From: Prauserella muralis
GTDB lineage: Bacteria > Actinomycetota > Actinomycetes > Mycobacteriales > Pseudonocardiaceae
Assembly: GCF_003202285.1 (NCBI RefSeq)
Contig: NZ_MASW01000002.1
Span: 1,116,001-1,180,000, forward strand
Length of the DNA: 64,000 nt
Reading direction: 5' to 3'
The notes beneath the pieces were generated by a model. It made no database searches. It was given only the letters and a program-made list of their open reading frames with translations, and was not told the DNA's origin. Below, in pieces: positions 7,723-16,772 of the stretch; the stretch's first letter is position 1, and every line of letters begins with the position of its first letter. The position numbers and the translations under genes were made by a program.

Positions 7723-9162
7723 ATGACCCAGACAACGTCCCCACTGGACGCCGAGCCAGTTCCCGATCTCGGCCGGCTCCGCGCCGGGTTCTCCGGCGAG
7801 ATCCTCACACCCGCCGACGGCGAGCGCTACGACGACGCCCGTACGGTCTTCAACGCGATGTTCGACCGCCGCCCGGCCGTCATCGCCCGCGCCACCTGCG
7901 ACGGCGACGTCGTCGCGGCCCTGCTGTTCGCCCAGTCGGCGCGGCTGCCGATCGCCATCCGCGCCGGAGGCCATTCGGTCGCCGGCTATTCGGCCATCGA
8001 CGGCGGCGTGCTGCTCGACCTGCGGCCGATGAAGCAGATCCAGGTCGACCCGCTCGCCCGCCGCGCACGTGTCGGACCGGGCGTCACCTGGGGCGAGCTC
8101 GATCGAGCCACCCAGGAGCACGGCCTCGCCACCACCGGCGGCCGAATGACCACCACCGGCGTCGCCGGCTTCGTCCTCGGCAGCGGCAGTGGCTGGCTCG
8201 AGCGCCTGCACGGGTTCGCCTGCGACAATCTCGCCTCCGCACGCGTGATCACCGCGGACGGCCGGATCCTGACCGCAAACGAGACGGAGAACCCGGACCT
8301 CTTCTGGGGCCTGCGGGGCGGCGGCGGGAACTTCGGCGTCGTCACCGAGTTCGAGCTCCGCCTCCACCCGGTCGGGCCGACCATCTACGGGGGAATGCTG
8401 ATCCATCCCCGTGAGCGGGCATCCGAAGTGTTGCGGTTCTTCCGCGACTTCATGCACAGCGCGCCCAGGGAAGTCGCGGGCGGTGCGATCCTGATGACCG
8501 CCCCGCCCGCGCCGTTCGTTCCGCCCGAGCTCCGCGGACAGCAGGCGGTCAGCGTGCTCGCGGCCTACTTCGGTGACAGCGGCGAGGGCGCGGAGGTCCT
8601 CGCGCCGCTGCGCGCGTTCGGCGACCCGCCAGTCGACCTCGTCGGCCCGATGCCGTACCTGGACCTGCAGGCCATCACCGATGCGGGCAACCCGCCGGGA
8701 CGGCGCAACTACTGGACCTCGGACCTGCTCACCGGCCTGCCGGACGAGGCGATCGCGGCGCTCGTCGAACGCGCCAACGCGGCGACGTCGCCGGCGAGCG
8801 TGACGATCGTCGCCCCCTACGGCGGCGCGGTCGCCGAGGTGCCCGAGGACGCCGTCCCCATCGGCGGCCGGTCGGCACCCTGGTTCTACCACTGCTACGG
8901 CATCTGGACCGACCGCGACGACGAGCGCCACATCGGGTGGGTCAAGGCCACCACGGCGGCGCTGCGCCCATGGGCCCGCTCCGGTATGGCGCTCAACTTC
9001 TTCAGCGATGTCGACCGCGACCGGGTGCGAAGCGCGTTCGGCGACGGGAAGTACCGGCGCCTGGTCGCGCTCAAGGACCGCTACGACCCGGACAACGTCT
9101 TCCGGATGAACCAGAACGTGCGCCCTTCCAGCATGCGGCTGGACCACGGCCGGCTCCACTGA
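7723..9162 (+). CDS. FAD-binding oxidoreductase (berberine-bridge type)
   Basis: A 479-residue flavoprotein of the VAO/BBE class. The FAD-binding N-domain shows PAVIARATCDGDVVAALLFA and IRAGGHSVAGYS, whose His normally carries the 8-alpha covalent FAD link. The second, cysteinyl link used by bicovalent members appears absent: the segment GRMTTTGVAGFVLGSGSGW has no Cys. The C-terminus has the BBE motif (RYDPDNVFRMNQNV). Such enzymes oxidise alcohols, sugars or ring systems with oxygen. Upstream is the Crp-type regulator, 44 bases away. Substrate unknown. Confidence 0.86.
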   Translation: MTQTTSPLDAEPVPDLGRLRAGFSGEILTPADGERYDDARTVFNAMFDRRPAVIARATCDGDVVAALLFAQSARLPIAIRAGGHSVAGYSAIDGGVLLDLRPMKQIQVDPLARRARVGPGVTWGELDRATQEHGLATTGGRMTTTGVAGFVLGSGSGWLERLHGFACDNLASARVITADGRILTANETENPDLFWGLRGGGGNFGVVTEFELRLHPVGPTIYGGMLIHPRERASEVLRFFRDFMHSAPREVAGGAILMTAPPAPFVPPELRGQQAVSVLAAYFGDSGEGAEVLAPLRAFGDPPVDLVGPMPYLDLQAITDAGNPPGRRNYWTSDLLTGLPDEAIAALVERANAATSPASVTIVAPYGGAVAEVPEDAVPIGGRSAPWFYHCYGIWTDRDDERHIGWVKATTAALRPWARSGMALNFFSDVDRDRVRSAFGDGKYRRLVALKDRYDPDNVFRMNQNVRPSSMRLDHGRLH

Positions 9163-9207
9163 GGATGGGACGGGCTCGCCGTGCCTACTCGACGAGCCTG
9201 CCGCCGG

Positions 9208-10002
9208 TCACCCGGTGACGAAGAACTCGAGCAGCTCCGGGGCCAGCGACTCGGAGGCGACCGCGTGCGTCTGGCCCGGGAGCGTCCGGTACCGGGCGCG
9301 GGGCAGGCCGCCGGCGACCGCACGGGCGGCGGCAGGCAGCCAGCCGGGGCTGTGGTCACCGGCCATGACGAGCGTCGGCTGGGTCACGGCGGCGAGCAGC
9401 CCGGTGGGCAGGGCGTTGCCCGCGCCCAGGACAGCGGCCTCGTAGGCGAGGGTGTGGGCGAGGGCCTCGGCCTGCGCCCACACCGGCCCCGCTCGCATCG
9501 CCGCCACGATGTCCGCGGGGACCTCCGCCGCCTGGACCAGGAACCGTTCCACAGCCTCGCCCCGGCGGCCATCGGCCACGAGCGTCGTGAGGCGGTCCGC
9601 GAAGTCGTCCGGCAGGAAGGGGGCGCTGTCGTCGACGTGGTACGGCGGTTCCCACAGCGCCAGCTTCGTGATCGCCGGCAGCCGGGCGGCCGCCGTCAGC
9701 GCCAGCGCGGCTCCCGAGGAGCCGCCGAACACCATGGCCGAGCCGCCTGCCGCCTCGATGATCGCCGCGAGGTCGTCCACCTCGCGGTCCACCGCGTAGG
9801 GCGCGGTGTCGCCGCTGCCGCCGCGCCCGCGGCGGTCATAGTTGTGGACGGTGAACCACGGGGCGAGTGCCTCCGCGACCTCGCGCAGGATCGGGTGGGT
9901 GCGGTCGGTGAAGGCGCCGTGCACCAGCACGACGGCCGGGCCGGACCCGGAACGGTCGACGGTGAGGACCGTTCCGTCGGCCGACGTCACCGTGCCGGTC
10001 AC
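9208..10002 (-). CDS. Alpha/beta-fold hydrolase
   Basis: A 264-residue single-domain alpha/beta hydrolase. The oxyanion motif VLVHGAFTD and the nucleophile elbow FGGSSGAA (Ser) are visible, followed by the acid in VMAGDHSPG and the His in GQTHAVASE. The GTG start at 10002 overlaps the stop of the VOC gene upstream (GTGA), so both are translated from one message. Substrate unknown; this type includes many esterases and lactonases. Confidence 0.85.
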   Translation of the reverse strand: MTGTVTSADGTVLTVDRSGSGPAVVLVHGAFTDRTHPILREVAEALAPWFTVHNYDRRGRGGSGDTAPYAVDREVDDLAAIIEAAGGSAMVFGGSSGAALALTAAARLPAITKLALWEPPYHVDDSAPFLPDDFADRLTTLVADGRRGEAVERFLVQAAEVPADIVAAMRAGPVWAQAEALAHTLAYEAAVLGAGNALPTGLLAAVTQPTLVMAGDHSPGWLPAAARAVAGGLPRARYRTLPGQTHAVASESLAPELLEFFVTG

Positions 10003-10391
10003 GACTCCTCCGGCGGCAGCAGGCACAGCACCGACCACTGATGGCCGTCGAGGTCGGCGAAGCCGCGCTGGTACCGGCCGTGCGCGCGGGCCGGCTCGCC
10101 GATCTCGGTCGCGCCCGCCGCCAGCGCCTTCTCCATGAGCTCGTCGACCTCGGCGGGGTCGCCCATGCCGAGGACGAGGATCAACTGCGTGGTCTCGGCG
10201 GGATCGGCGACCCTCGTTCTCGCGTAGCCGGCGAAGGTGGGCTCGGTCAGCAGCATCACCTGGGCGTCCTGGCTGATCACGACGGAGGCCATGTCGTCGG
10301 TCATGCCGAAGAAGTCGAAGCCGAGGTCGCCGAAGAACTTCTTGGCTCGGTCCAGATCCTTGACCGGCAGGTTGACGAACAGTGCGGGCAT
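9999..10391 (-). CDS. VOC (glyoxalase/bleomycin-resistance fold) protein
   Basis: A 130-residue vicinal-oxygen-chelate protein built of two beta-alpha-beta-beta-beta units (MPALFVNLPVKDLDRAKKFF, then TQLILVLGMGDPAEVDELME). Members bind a metal or small hydrophobic ligand and range from lyases to drug-binding proteins; the C-terminal FADLDGHQWSVLCL is standard. The start has AAAGGAG upstream. It heads a two-gene transcript with the hydrolase. Confidence 0.82.
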   Translation of the reverse strand: MPALFVNLPVKDLDRAKKFFGDLGFDFFGMTDDMASVVISQDAQVMLLTEPTFAGYARTRVADPAETTQLILVLGMGDPAEVDELMEKALAAGATEIGEPARAHGRYQRGFADLDGHQWSVLCLLPPEES

Positions 10392-10496
10392 CGGAGTGCT
10401 CCTTTCGAGGTGGCTTGTGTGCCACGGAGTCTGCCGGTTCCCAGGGCCCGCGGGTTGCCCGCGCGCGCCGGGCGGTTGACCGTCCGTGCCAGCCCG

Positions 10497-11456
10497 TCAG
10501 CCGACGGCGTCGCGCCGGTACTCGGCGGGCGAGACGCCGTAGGTACGGCTGAACAGCCTGCTGAAGTGGGCGAGGTTCGCGAATCCCCACCGTGCACAGA
10601 CGACGCTCACCGGGGTGTTGCGCGCCGACGGGTCGCCCAGCTCGCGCCTGCAGCGTTCGAGCCGCCGATGCCGGATCCACGCGGCCACCGTCATGTTCTC
10701 GGGCTCGAACAGGCGGTGCAGCTGCCGCAGCGACACGTGATGCGCGGCGGCGAGCGTCGATGGCGTCAGCGCGGGGTCGCCGAGGTGCTGCTCGACGAAG
10801 GCGTGGATCCGCAGCAGCAGGGTCCGGTCGCGCGCGTCCTCGGGGATCACGTCGAGCCGCTCCGCCCGTTCGGCGATGGTCGTGCTGATCAGATCGGTCA
10901 CCACGGTCGCCAGCCGCGCCGCGCTGGCGGGCCGGTAGTCGTCGAGGTCGGCGGTGACGCGGCGCAGCAGCGGAACGGTGAGCGAGCCCGCCCCGGTGTC
11001 GGTGGCGACCGGGGTGGCGGTCAGGTGCGCCACCGTGCCCGCGGGGACCGCGATCGAGGATCGCGGCAGGCTGAACACCGCGAGGTGCACGGGCGCGTCG
11101 TAGCGAAGCTCGTAGGGCCTGCAGAAGTCGTAGATCACGAACTCGCCCTGCCGCAGCCGCGCCGACCGGCCGTCCTGGGCGACGAGGAGGCTGCCCGACA
11201 TCGCCAGTACCACGCGGTAGAGCTCGGGGCTCTCCCGGCGGATCAGCCCGCGGGTGCGGTGGACGCTGTGCGGCGTCGACGTGCGCACCCGGCCGACGCC
11301 GAGCGGGCCGAGCAGGCCCGCATCGATCTGCCCCCGCAGCGGGGCATCCCGGTCGATCCGCAGGTCCAGCGGGCCGAGGGTGTCGCAGACAACGCCGCGC
11401 CACGCGTCGTGCCGCCGTGCCGCGGGCACGTCGCGCGTGCGTATCAAGACCGCCAC
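10497..11456 (-). CDS. AraC-family transcription regulator
   Basis: A 319-residue regulator with an AraC-type ligand-binding domain in the first half (QGEFVIYDFCRPYELRYDAP) and a C-terminal double helix-turn-helix from about residue 210 (LTPSTLAAAHHVSLRQLHRL, then VSVVCARWGFANLAHFSRLF and TYGVSPAEYRRD). The GTG at 11456 is chosen because the frame upstream is arginine/proline-rich shadow sequence and would run into the proline dehydrogenase promoter. It is divergent from proline dehydrogenase, with 146 bases between, but AraC regulators of this subtype usually control enzymes of secondary carbon use; the VOC/hydrolase pair behind it is an equal candidate. Confidence 0.88.
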   Translation of the reverse strand: MAVLIRTRDVPAARRHDAWRGVVCDTLGPLDLRIDRDAPLRGQIDAGLLGPLGVGRVRTSTPHSVHRTRGLIRRESPELYRVVLAMSGSLLVAQDGRSARLRQGEFVIYDFCRPYELRYDAPVHLAVFSLPRSSIAVPAGTVAHLTATPVATDTGAGSLTVPLLRRVTADLDDYRPASAARLATVVTDLISTTIAERAERLDVIPEDARDRTLLLRIHAFVEQHLGDPALTPSTLAAAHHVSLRQLHRLFEPENMTVAAWIRHRRLERCRRELGDPSARNTPVSVVCARWGFANLAHFSRLFSRTYGVSPAEYRRDAVG

Positions 11457-11602
11457 GCCCCACCCCTCCGTCCCGCCGCTGCCGGAGCCCGCTGCCCGTG
11501 CCCGTTCAGTCGGCAAGACCGGCGCCCTCGTTACCTGCCACGCCGACGGCACCGGGCGCGGACAGACCGGAGCAGCGCCGCCGGTTCTGCCAGGATGTGG
11601 CC

Positions 11603-12481
11603 ATGTCGATCGATCGCACCGTCCTGTTCCGGTTGGCCACCAGCACTCGCCTGGAACGGGCCGTGCGGTCCGTGCCGCGCGGGGAGGATCTGGCATGGCG
11701 GGCGGCGTCGCGCTACGTGGCGGGCACGTCGGTCGCCGACGCCGTCCGGCTGGTCCGGCGGTTCCAGGAACAGGGGGTGGCCGCGAGCATCGACCAGTTC
11801 GGCGAGCTGGTCGGCGATCCGGCGCTCGCGCGGCGCGTCGCGGACGACTACGTGGGCCTGGCAGGCGAACTCGCGCAGCTGCCGGACGATGCGTGGCTGG
11901 CGATCGACCTGTCCCACCTCGGCCTCGACGTCGATCCGGCGCGCTGCGCCGACGCGCTGGCCGCGATCGCGCACGCGCTGCCGGAGGGGCGGCGCATCCA
12001 GGTCGGCGCCGAGGATCACGCGCGCGCCGACGCTGTCCTGTCCTGTGTGCTCACCGTCGCGGGCAGGGGACTGGCGGGCCGGCTCGGCGCCACCGTGCAG
12101 GCGAACCTCCGCCGCACACCCGACGACCTGCGGCGGCTGCTGGCCGCCGGTGTGCACATCCGGCTGGTCAAAGGGGCCTACGTCGAGCCATCCGGTGTGG
12201 CTCTGCCCTACGGCGAGCCCACCGACGTCGCCTTCCTGCGCCTGGCGCACCAGCTGGCCGAGGCCAGGGCACCGTTCGCGCTGGCCACGCACGACGGTGT
12301 CCTCCGTGAGGCACTGATCGCCGCGCACGGTCCGGTACCGGTCGAGCAACTGCTGGGCGTGCGGCCGGACGTGGTGACCGAGCTCGTCGCCCGTGACGTG
12401 CCCGTGCGCGTGTACGTGCCCTTCGGCCACGACTGGTTCCGCTACTGGATGCGCCGGGTCGCCGAGTCACGCGGCTCCTGA
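11603..12481 (+). CDS. Proline dehydrogenase
   Basis: A 292-residue monofunctional proline dehydrogenase, the first step of proline catabolism (L-proline to pyrroline-5-carboxylate, FAD-dependent). The TIM-barrel motifs RLVKGAYVEP, LATHDGVLREAL and YVPFGHDWFRYWMRRVAES are present, the last with the paired arginines that hold the proline carboxylate. CAGGAT at 11591-11596 would allow leaderless expression from the ATG. No pyrroline-5-carboxylate dehydrogenase gene lies next to it. Its 3' end overlaps the convergent LysR gene by 40 bases. Confidence 0.88.
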   Translation: MSIDRTVLFRLATSTRLERAVRSVPRGEDLAWRAASRYVAGTSVADAVRLVRRFQEQGVAASIDQFGELVGDPALARRVADDYVGLAGELAQLPDDAWLAIDLSHLGLDVDPARCADALAAIAHALPEGRRIQVGAEDHARADAVLSCVLTVAGRGLAGRLGATVQANLRRTPDDLRRLLAAGVHIRLVKGAYVEPSGVALPYGEPTDVAFLRLAHQLAEARAPFALATHDGVLREALIAAHGPVPVEQLLGVRPDVVTELVARDVPVRVYVPFGHDWFRYWMRRVAESRGS

Positions 12482-13377
12482 GCGTCTTCCCGGGACGCGG
12501 TGCGCAGTTCCCGCGCCGTGTCGCGGACGAGTTGCCGGACGATGCGGGCAGGCCGGGAGGGCTGGCTGTCCTGGCGCTGGGTCAGGCACAGGTGGATCGG
12601 GTCCGCGTCGCGCAGAGGGATCCAGGTCAGGCCGGTGATGTCCGCGGAGGTGTCGAGCCGGGCGAGAATCCCCAGCCCGACTCCCTGGCCGACCATGACC
12701 TTGACGGTCCGGGCCGACATGGCCTGGACCACGACGTCCGGACTGGGCACGTGCTGATGCAGGATCTCCCACATCACCGTCCCGCCGCGCATGGTGACGA
12801 GCGGCCAGGTGGCGAGGTCGCGCCAGTGGACGTGGTCCCTGCCCGAGAGCGGGTGATCGAGGCGCAGGTACACGCCGAGCGGAGCCGTGACCAGGGGCAC
12901 GCGCTGCAGTCCCTCCGGCGCCGGGCCCGTCGGCATGGTGATCACCCCGAAGTCCAGCTCGCCCGCCAGCACGGCGGCCTCGATGTCGGTCGACGAACCT
13001 TCGCGGACGGTGAACCGCAGGCCGGGATGGTGTTCGCGCAGCCGTCCCACGACCGGCGCGATGATGATCTCGGCAGTGACCGAGACTCCGCCGATGTGGA
13101 CCCGCCCCCGGTAGGCGCCGCTCGACTCCATGGCCGCCTCCCGGACGGCATCCTCCGCCTCGACCAGCCGGTGAAGTGGGTCGAGCAGGGCCTGACCGGC
13201 CGCCGTCGGCCGCACGCCGTGGCGGCTGCGGATCAGCAGGACGACGTCGAGGTCCTCCTCGAGCAGCGTGAGCTGCTGGCCGAGGGCGGGCTGGCTGACC
13301 CCGCACCGCTCCGCCGCCGACCGCAGTGACCCCGTCTCGACGGCGGCCAGGAGGTACCGCGCTCGTTCTACCCGCAC
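12442..13377 (-). CDS. LysR-family transcription regulator
   Basis: A 311-residue LysR regulator with HTH at the N-terminus (ARYLLAAVETGSLRSAAERC, VSQPALGQQLTLLEEDLDVV) and an effector domain. The GTG at 13377 is supported by TATGGT (13384-13389 on this strand) placed for leaderless transcription. It is divergent from the CoA-transferase/MatC-like carrier operon and probably activates it in response to a dicarboxylate or related acid. Its last codons overlap the end of proline dehydrogenase on the other strand. Confidence 0.9.
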   Translation of the reverse strand: MRVERARYLLAAVETGSLRSAAERCGVSQPALGQQLTLLEEDLDVVLLIRSRHGVRPTAAGQALLDPLHRLVEAEDAVREAAMESSGAYRGRVHIGGVSVTAEIIIAPVVGRLREHHPGLRFTVREGSSTDIEAAVLAGELDFGVITMPTGPAPEGLQRVPLVTAPLGVYLRLDHPLSGRDHVHWRDLATWPLVTMRGGTVMWEILHQHVPSPDVVVQAMSARTVKVMVGQGVGLGILARLDTSADITGLTWIPLRDADPIHLCLTQRQDSQPSRPARIVRQLVRDTARELRTASREDAQEPRDSATRRIQ

Positions 13378-13383
13378 TGGCCA

Positions 13384-13403
13384 ACCATAAAGGAAAAACC
13401 TTT
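13384..13403 (-). promoter_or_regulatory. LysR promoter -10 and overlapping inverted repeat
   Basis: On the minus strand TATGGT (13384-13389) precedes the LysR GTG by six bases. Directly upstream and sharing one base is AAAGG-N5-CCTTT (13389-13403), an AT-rich dyad of LysR-box size. Binding there would cover the -10/-35 gap, so negative autoregulation is plausible. Confidence 0.4.
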
Positions 13404-13511
13404 CACCGATGAGCTGTTCCGCCGTCTTCCCGCGGGCTGCGCCGCAGGGCACGGTGATCGGGCGTCGTCGCGGCTCGTGCGGTGACTCCCTTCGTGAAAG
13501 GAAAATGTGTG

Positions 13512-14699
13512 GTGACCGACGGTCCATTGAGCGGGGTGCGGGTGCTGGATGTGTCGACCATCCTCGCCGGTCCGCTGGCGTCCTCGCTGCTCGGTGAGTT
13601 CGGCGCCGAGGTGATCAAGGTCGAGCATCCCGCCGAGGGCGACCCCGCTCGCCACTACCCGCCGCTCGACGGCGGCGTGTCGGCAGGCTGGGCCAGGCTC
13701 GGCCGCAACAAGCGCAGCGTGACGATCGACCTGCACCACCCGGACGCCGCCGGGCTCGTCGGCAGGCTGGCCGCGCACACCGACGTGGTGGTCACCAACT
13801 TCCGCCCGGCCACGTTGCGCCGCTTCCGGATCGACTTCGACGATCTCCGGGGCCACCGGCCGGACCTGGTGATGGTGCACGTCAGCGCCTACGGCCGCAC
13901 CGGTCCCTACGCCGATCGCCCCGGGTTCGCTCGCGTGGCGGAGGCCTTCGCCGGGCTGACCTACCGGACGGGCGAGCCCGGCCGCCCCCCGGTCTTCGCG
14001 GGCTATCCCGTCGCCGACGGGGTCACCGGCATCTATGCCGCCTTCGCGGCCCTGCTCGCACTCCGCCAGCGTGATCGCACCGGCCAGGCCCAGCTCGCCG
14101 ACATCGCCCTCTACGAACCGTTGCTGCGGATGATGGAGGACTTCATCGTCGACTACAGCGTCACCGGCGAGAGCCGCGAGCGGCAGGGCAACCGCAACCC
14201 GCACATCAGCCCCAACAATCTGTACCGCACCCGGGACGGGCGCTGGCTCGCCCTGCCCGCCTCGACCGAGCAGATGTGGTGGCGGCTGGTGAAGGTCATG
14301 GACGCCGCCGACCTCGCCGTCCACGACTCGATGACCGCACGGCTGGAGCACCGTGAGGAGATCGAGTCCCGGGTCGCGGACTTCGTGGCCGCCCACGACC
14401 TGGAACCGCTGATGTCCCGGCTTCTCGAGGCCGGCATCGCCGCCGGTCCGGTGAACTCGGCGGCGGACATCTGCGCCGACCCGCACATCCGGGCCCGCGG
14501 GTCGGTGGTGGAGGTGGCCGACGACAGGGCGGGACGCTCGTATCTCATGCAGGCGCCCGCGGGCCGGTTCTCCGGCTTCGACGGCTCGATCAGCCGCCCG
14601 GCGCCCGTCCTCGGCGAACACACCACCGAGGTGCTGCGGGAACTTGCCGGGCTCCACGGTGCGGAGATCGACGACCTGCGCCGCCGCGGCGTGGTCTGA
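13512..14699 (+). CDS. CaiB/BaiF-type (class III) CoA-transferase
   Basis: A 395-residue class III CoA-transferase, moving CoA between carboxylic acids. The N-terminal phrase GVRVLDVSTILAGPLASSLL, then LGEFGAEVIKVEHP and NKRSVTIDLHHPDAAGL are standard. The usual catalytic Asp after the RPGF motif seems to be Ala here (DRPGFARVAEAFAGLTY), a departure shared by some subfamilies I recall but worth checking. AAAGGA at 13497-13502 precedes tandem GTG codons at 13509 and 13512. Only 17 bases separate it from a dicarboxylate carrier, so it likely activates an imported acid. Confidence 0.85.
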   Translation: MTDGPLSGVRVLDVSTILAGPLASSLLGEFGAEVIKVEHPAEGDPARHYPPLDGGVSAGWARLGRNKRSVTIDLHHPDAAGLVGRLAAHTDVVVTNFRPATLRRFRIDFDDLRGHRPDLVMVHVSAYGRTGPYADRPGFARVAEAFAGLTYRTGEPGRPPVFAGYPVADGVTGIYAAFAALLALRQRDRTGQAQLADIALYEPLLRMMEDFIVDYSVTGESRERQGNRNPHISPNNLYRTRDGRWLALPASTEQMWWRLVKVMDAADLAVHDSMTARLEHREEIESRVADFVAAHDLEPLMSRLLEAGIAAGPVNSAADICADPHIRARGSVVEVADDRAGRSYLMQAPAGRFSGFDGSISRPAPVLGEHTTEVLRELAGLHGAEIDDLRRRGVV

Positions 14700-14716
14700 C
14701 CAGAAAGGACCCATCA

Positions 14717-16045
14717 ATGACGATGGCCTACGTATCCATCATCGTCCTGGTCGTCCTGTTCGCGGCGACCCTGCTGCCCGCCTTCGACCTCGGACTGGCC
14801 ACCCTGTCCGCGGCGTTCCTGCTCGGGATCGCCGCCGGAGTCCCGGCCGAGGAGGTGACGGGGTTCTTCCCGGCCGACTTCTTCGTGCTGATCGTCGGTG
14901 TGACGGCCCTGTTCGCCACGGCCCAGCTCAACGGAACCCTGGACTGGCTGCTCGACCTGCTCCTGCGGCTCGTGCGTGGCCGCGTGGTGCTGGTCGCCCT
15001 GGTCCCGTTCGTCGTCGGGGCCGTGTTGACCGCCATCGGCACGCTGCCGGCCGCCGCCACCGCGATCGTCGCCCCGATCGCGCTCGGCCTCGCCGCGCGC
15101 CACGGGACATCGCCGCTCGTGGCGGCGGTGCTCGGCATCACCGGCATCATCGGCGGACTGCTCTCGCCGCTGGCCGTCTACGGCGTCACGGCCAGGGAAC
15201 TGAGCGACAACCTCGGCCTCGCGCTGCCCGCGTCGGCGCCGGTGACGTTCCTGCTCGGCGGGCTGCTCGCCGGACTCGTGGTGTGCGGGGCGTGCCTGCT
15301 GGTCGGGCTGCGGATCGGTGCCGTGCCACGCGGGCGCGTCCCCCGCGGCACACCCGCACGCACCGCCACTCCACCGCAGGACACCGTTTCCGGGCCCGGC
15401 GTCGCGGCACAGGCGCCGGCCGCGACAGCCGTCGCCACCGCGCCCGCGGTCACCGGCGGGGAACGGAAAGCCCGTACGGTCACGGTGTTGTGCCTGCTCG
15501 CCGTCGTCGTGCTCTCGGTCGGGTTCGACCTGAACGTCGGCTACCTCGGCCTGACGGCGGCGCTGATCCAGCAGGTGGTGTTCCGGCTGGAACCCAGCCA
15601 GATCGTGTCGAGGATCCCGTGGACAGTGGTGTTGCTGATCGGCGGTCTGCTCACCTATGTCGGGCTGATGCAGCACCTGGGCGCCTTCGAGCGCATCAGC
15701 GAGCTGCTCCAGGTCGACGGATCGCCCATGCTGAGTCTGCTGGTGCTCTGCTACATCGCCGGTGTCACCTCGTTCGCCGCCAGCTCGATCGCGGTGTTCG
15801 TCACCGTCATGCCCCTGCTGCCGCCCTTGGTGGAGGCCGGGATCTCCCCGGTCGGCGGGGTGCTCGCCCTCGCTGTGGCCTCCGTGCTCGTCGACATCAA
15901 CCCGCTCGGCATCACCGGAGGGCTGATTCTCGGCGCCGCCGAACCGTCGGTGAGGGCACGGCTGTTCCGCCAGCTGCTCACCTACGGTCTGGTCTCGGTC
16001 GCCGTTGCGCCGCTGGTGGCCTGGGCGGCCTTCGGCTCGTGGTGA
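14717..16045 (+). CDS. MatC-like dicarboxylate carrier
   Basis: A 442-residue integral membrane protein with about 11-12 hydrophobic segments, resembling MatC (malonate/dicarboxylate carrier) and the wider ion-transporter superfamily. The N-terminal ATLLPAFDLGLATLSAAFLL, FPADFFVLIVGVTALFATAQ and the paired re-entrant-like segments GITGIIGGLLSPLAVYGV and DINPLGITGGLILGAAEP support this. A hydrophilic, alanine/proline-rich loop of about 70 residues splits the two halves. It follows the CoA-transferase in one operon with GAAAGGA upstream. Its stop codon abuts the stop of the convergent TetR gene with no base between. Confidence 0.82.
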   Translation: MTMAYVSIIVLVVLFAATLLPAFDLGLATLSAAFLLGIAAGVPAEEVTGFFPADFFVLIVGVTALFATAQLNGTLDWLLDLLLRLVRGRVVLVALVPFVVGAVLTAIGTLPAAATAIVAPIALGLAARHGTSPLVAAVLGITGIIGGLLSPLAVYGVTARELSDNLGLALPASAPVTFLLGGLLAGLVVCGACLLVGLRIGAVPRGRVPRGTPARTATPPQDTVSGPGVAAQAPAATAVATAPAVTGGERKARTVTVLCLLAVVVLSVGFDLNVGYLGLTAALIQQVVFRLEPSQIVSRIPWTVVLLIGGLLTYVGLMQHLGAFERISELLQVDGSPMLSLLVLCYIAGVTSFAASSIAVFVTVMPLLPPLVEAGISPVGGVLALAVASVLVDINPLGITGGLILGAAEPSVRARLFRQLLTYGLVSVAVAPLVAWAAFGSW

Positions 16046-16711
16046 TCAGCCGGCCGCGGTGTCCCCGGAACGGCCCGGCCGCGTGGCGATGCCGCCGATG
16101 AGCAGATCGACGATCCGGCCTGCCAGGCTGCCGACGGCCTCGGCAGGCTGGTCGTCGATCTTGCGGTACCACATGTCCACGGCGTTGAGGCTGCTGAGCA
16201 GGGTGCGGGTGGCCAGTGCGGCGTCGACGGTGCGCAGCGAGCCGTCGGCGATGCCCTCGGACACCACCTGGTGGAACATCTGCTCGTAGTCGCGCCTGAG
16301 TTTGTTGAGTGCCTTCAGCGCGTCACGTTGCCGCTCTTTCAGCGCCGTCGACGACTGAGCGCGCACCCCCTCGTGCACGACGTTGTGATAGGCGAGATCG
16401 GTCATCAGGTTCGTCACGTGGGCCACCGACATCGCGACCAGCCGCTCGCAGCCGGTCCCCTCACCGCGAGCGTGCGGCTCGACCTTGGCCCTGACCCGCC
16501 GCATGCCTTCCTCGTACACGGCGAGGAAAAGATCGAACTTCGATCGGAAGTGGTAGTAGATCAGGCCCTTGGTCGCGCTGACCTGTTCGGCGACGTCGTC
16601 GATCGTGGTGCTGCCGAAACCCTGGACCTGGAACGCCTCCGCCGCGGCGTCCAGAATGCGCTCCCTGGCGCCGGTGTCCGCACCGGGACCTGTACTCAAC
16701 TGTGCCTCCAT
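16046..16711 (-). CDS. TetR-family transcription regulator
   Basis: A 221-residue TetR regulator: N-terminal HTH (RERILDAAAEAFQVQGFGST, VSATKGLIYYHFRSKFDLFL) and an all-helical ligand domain that resembles those of acyl-CoA-responsive regulators such as the KstR2/FadR type in layout. It is divergent from the sodium/solute symporter at 16986, with 274 bases between holding a strong promoter and a dyad, so it most likely represses that transporter. Ligand unknown. Confidence 0.9.
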   Translation of the reverse strand: MEAQLSTGPGADTGARERILDAAAEAFQVQGFGSTTIDDVAEQVSATKGLIYYHFRSKFDLFLAVYEEGMRRVRAKVEPHARGEGTGCERLVAMSVAHVTNLMTDLAYHNVVHEGVRAQSSTALKERQRDALKALNKLRRDYEQMFHQVVSEGIADGSLRTVDAALATRTLLSSLNAVDMWYRKIDDQPAEAVGSLAGRIVDLLIGGIATRPGRSGDTAAG

Positions 16712-16772
16712 CGATCAGGGTGCCGCACCATCATGGCACCGCCGCAGGGCCCGTGCCGGTCCCGGCGAACGG

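Noticed and set aside
9171-9198. Weak inverted repeat GGCTCG-N14-CGAGCC between convergent genes as a terminator
   Set aside because: Only six base pairs with a long loop; too weak to list as a terminator.
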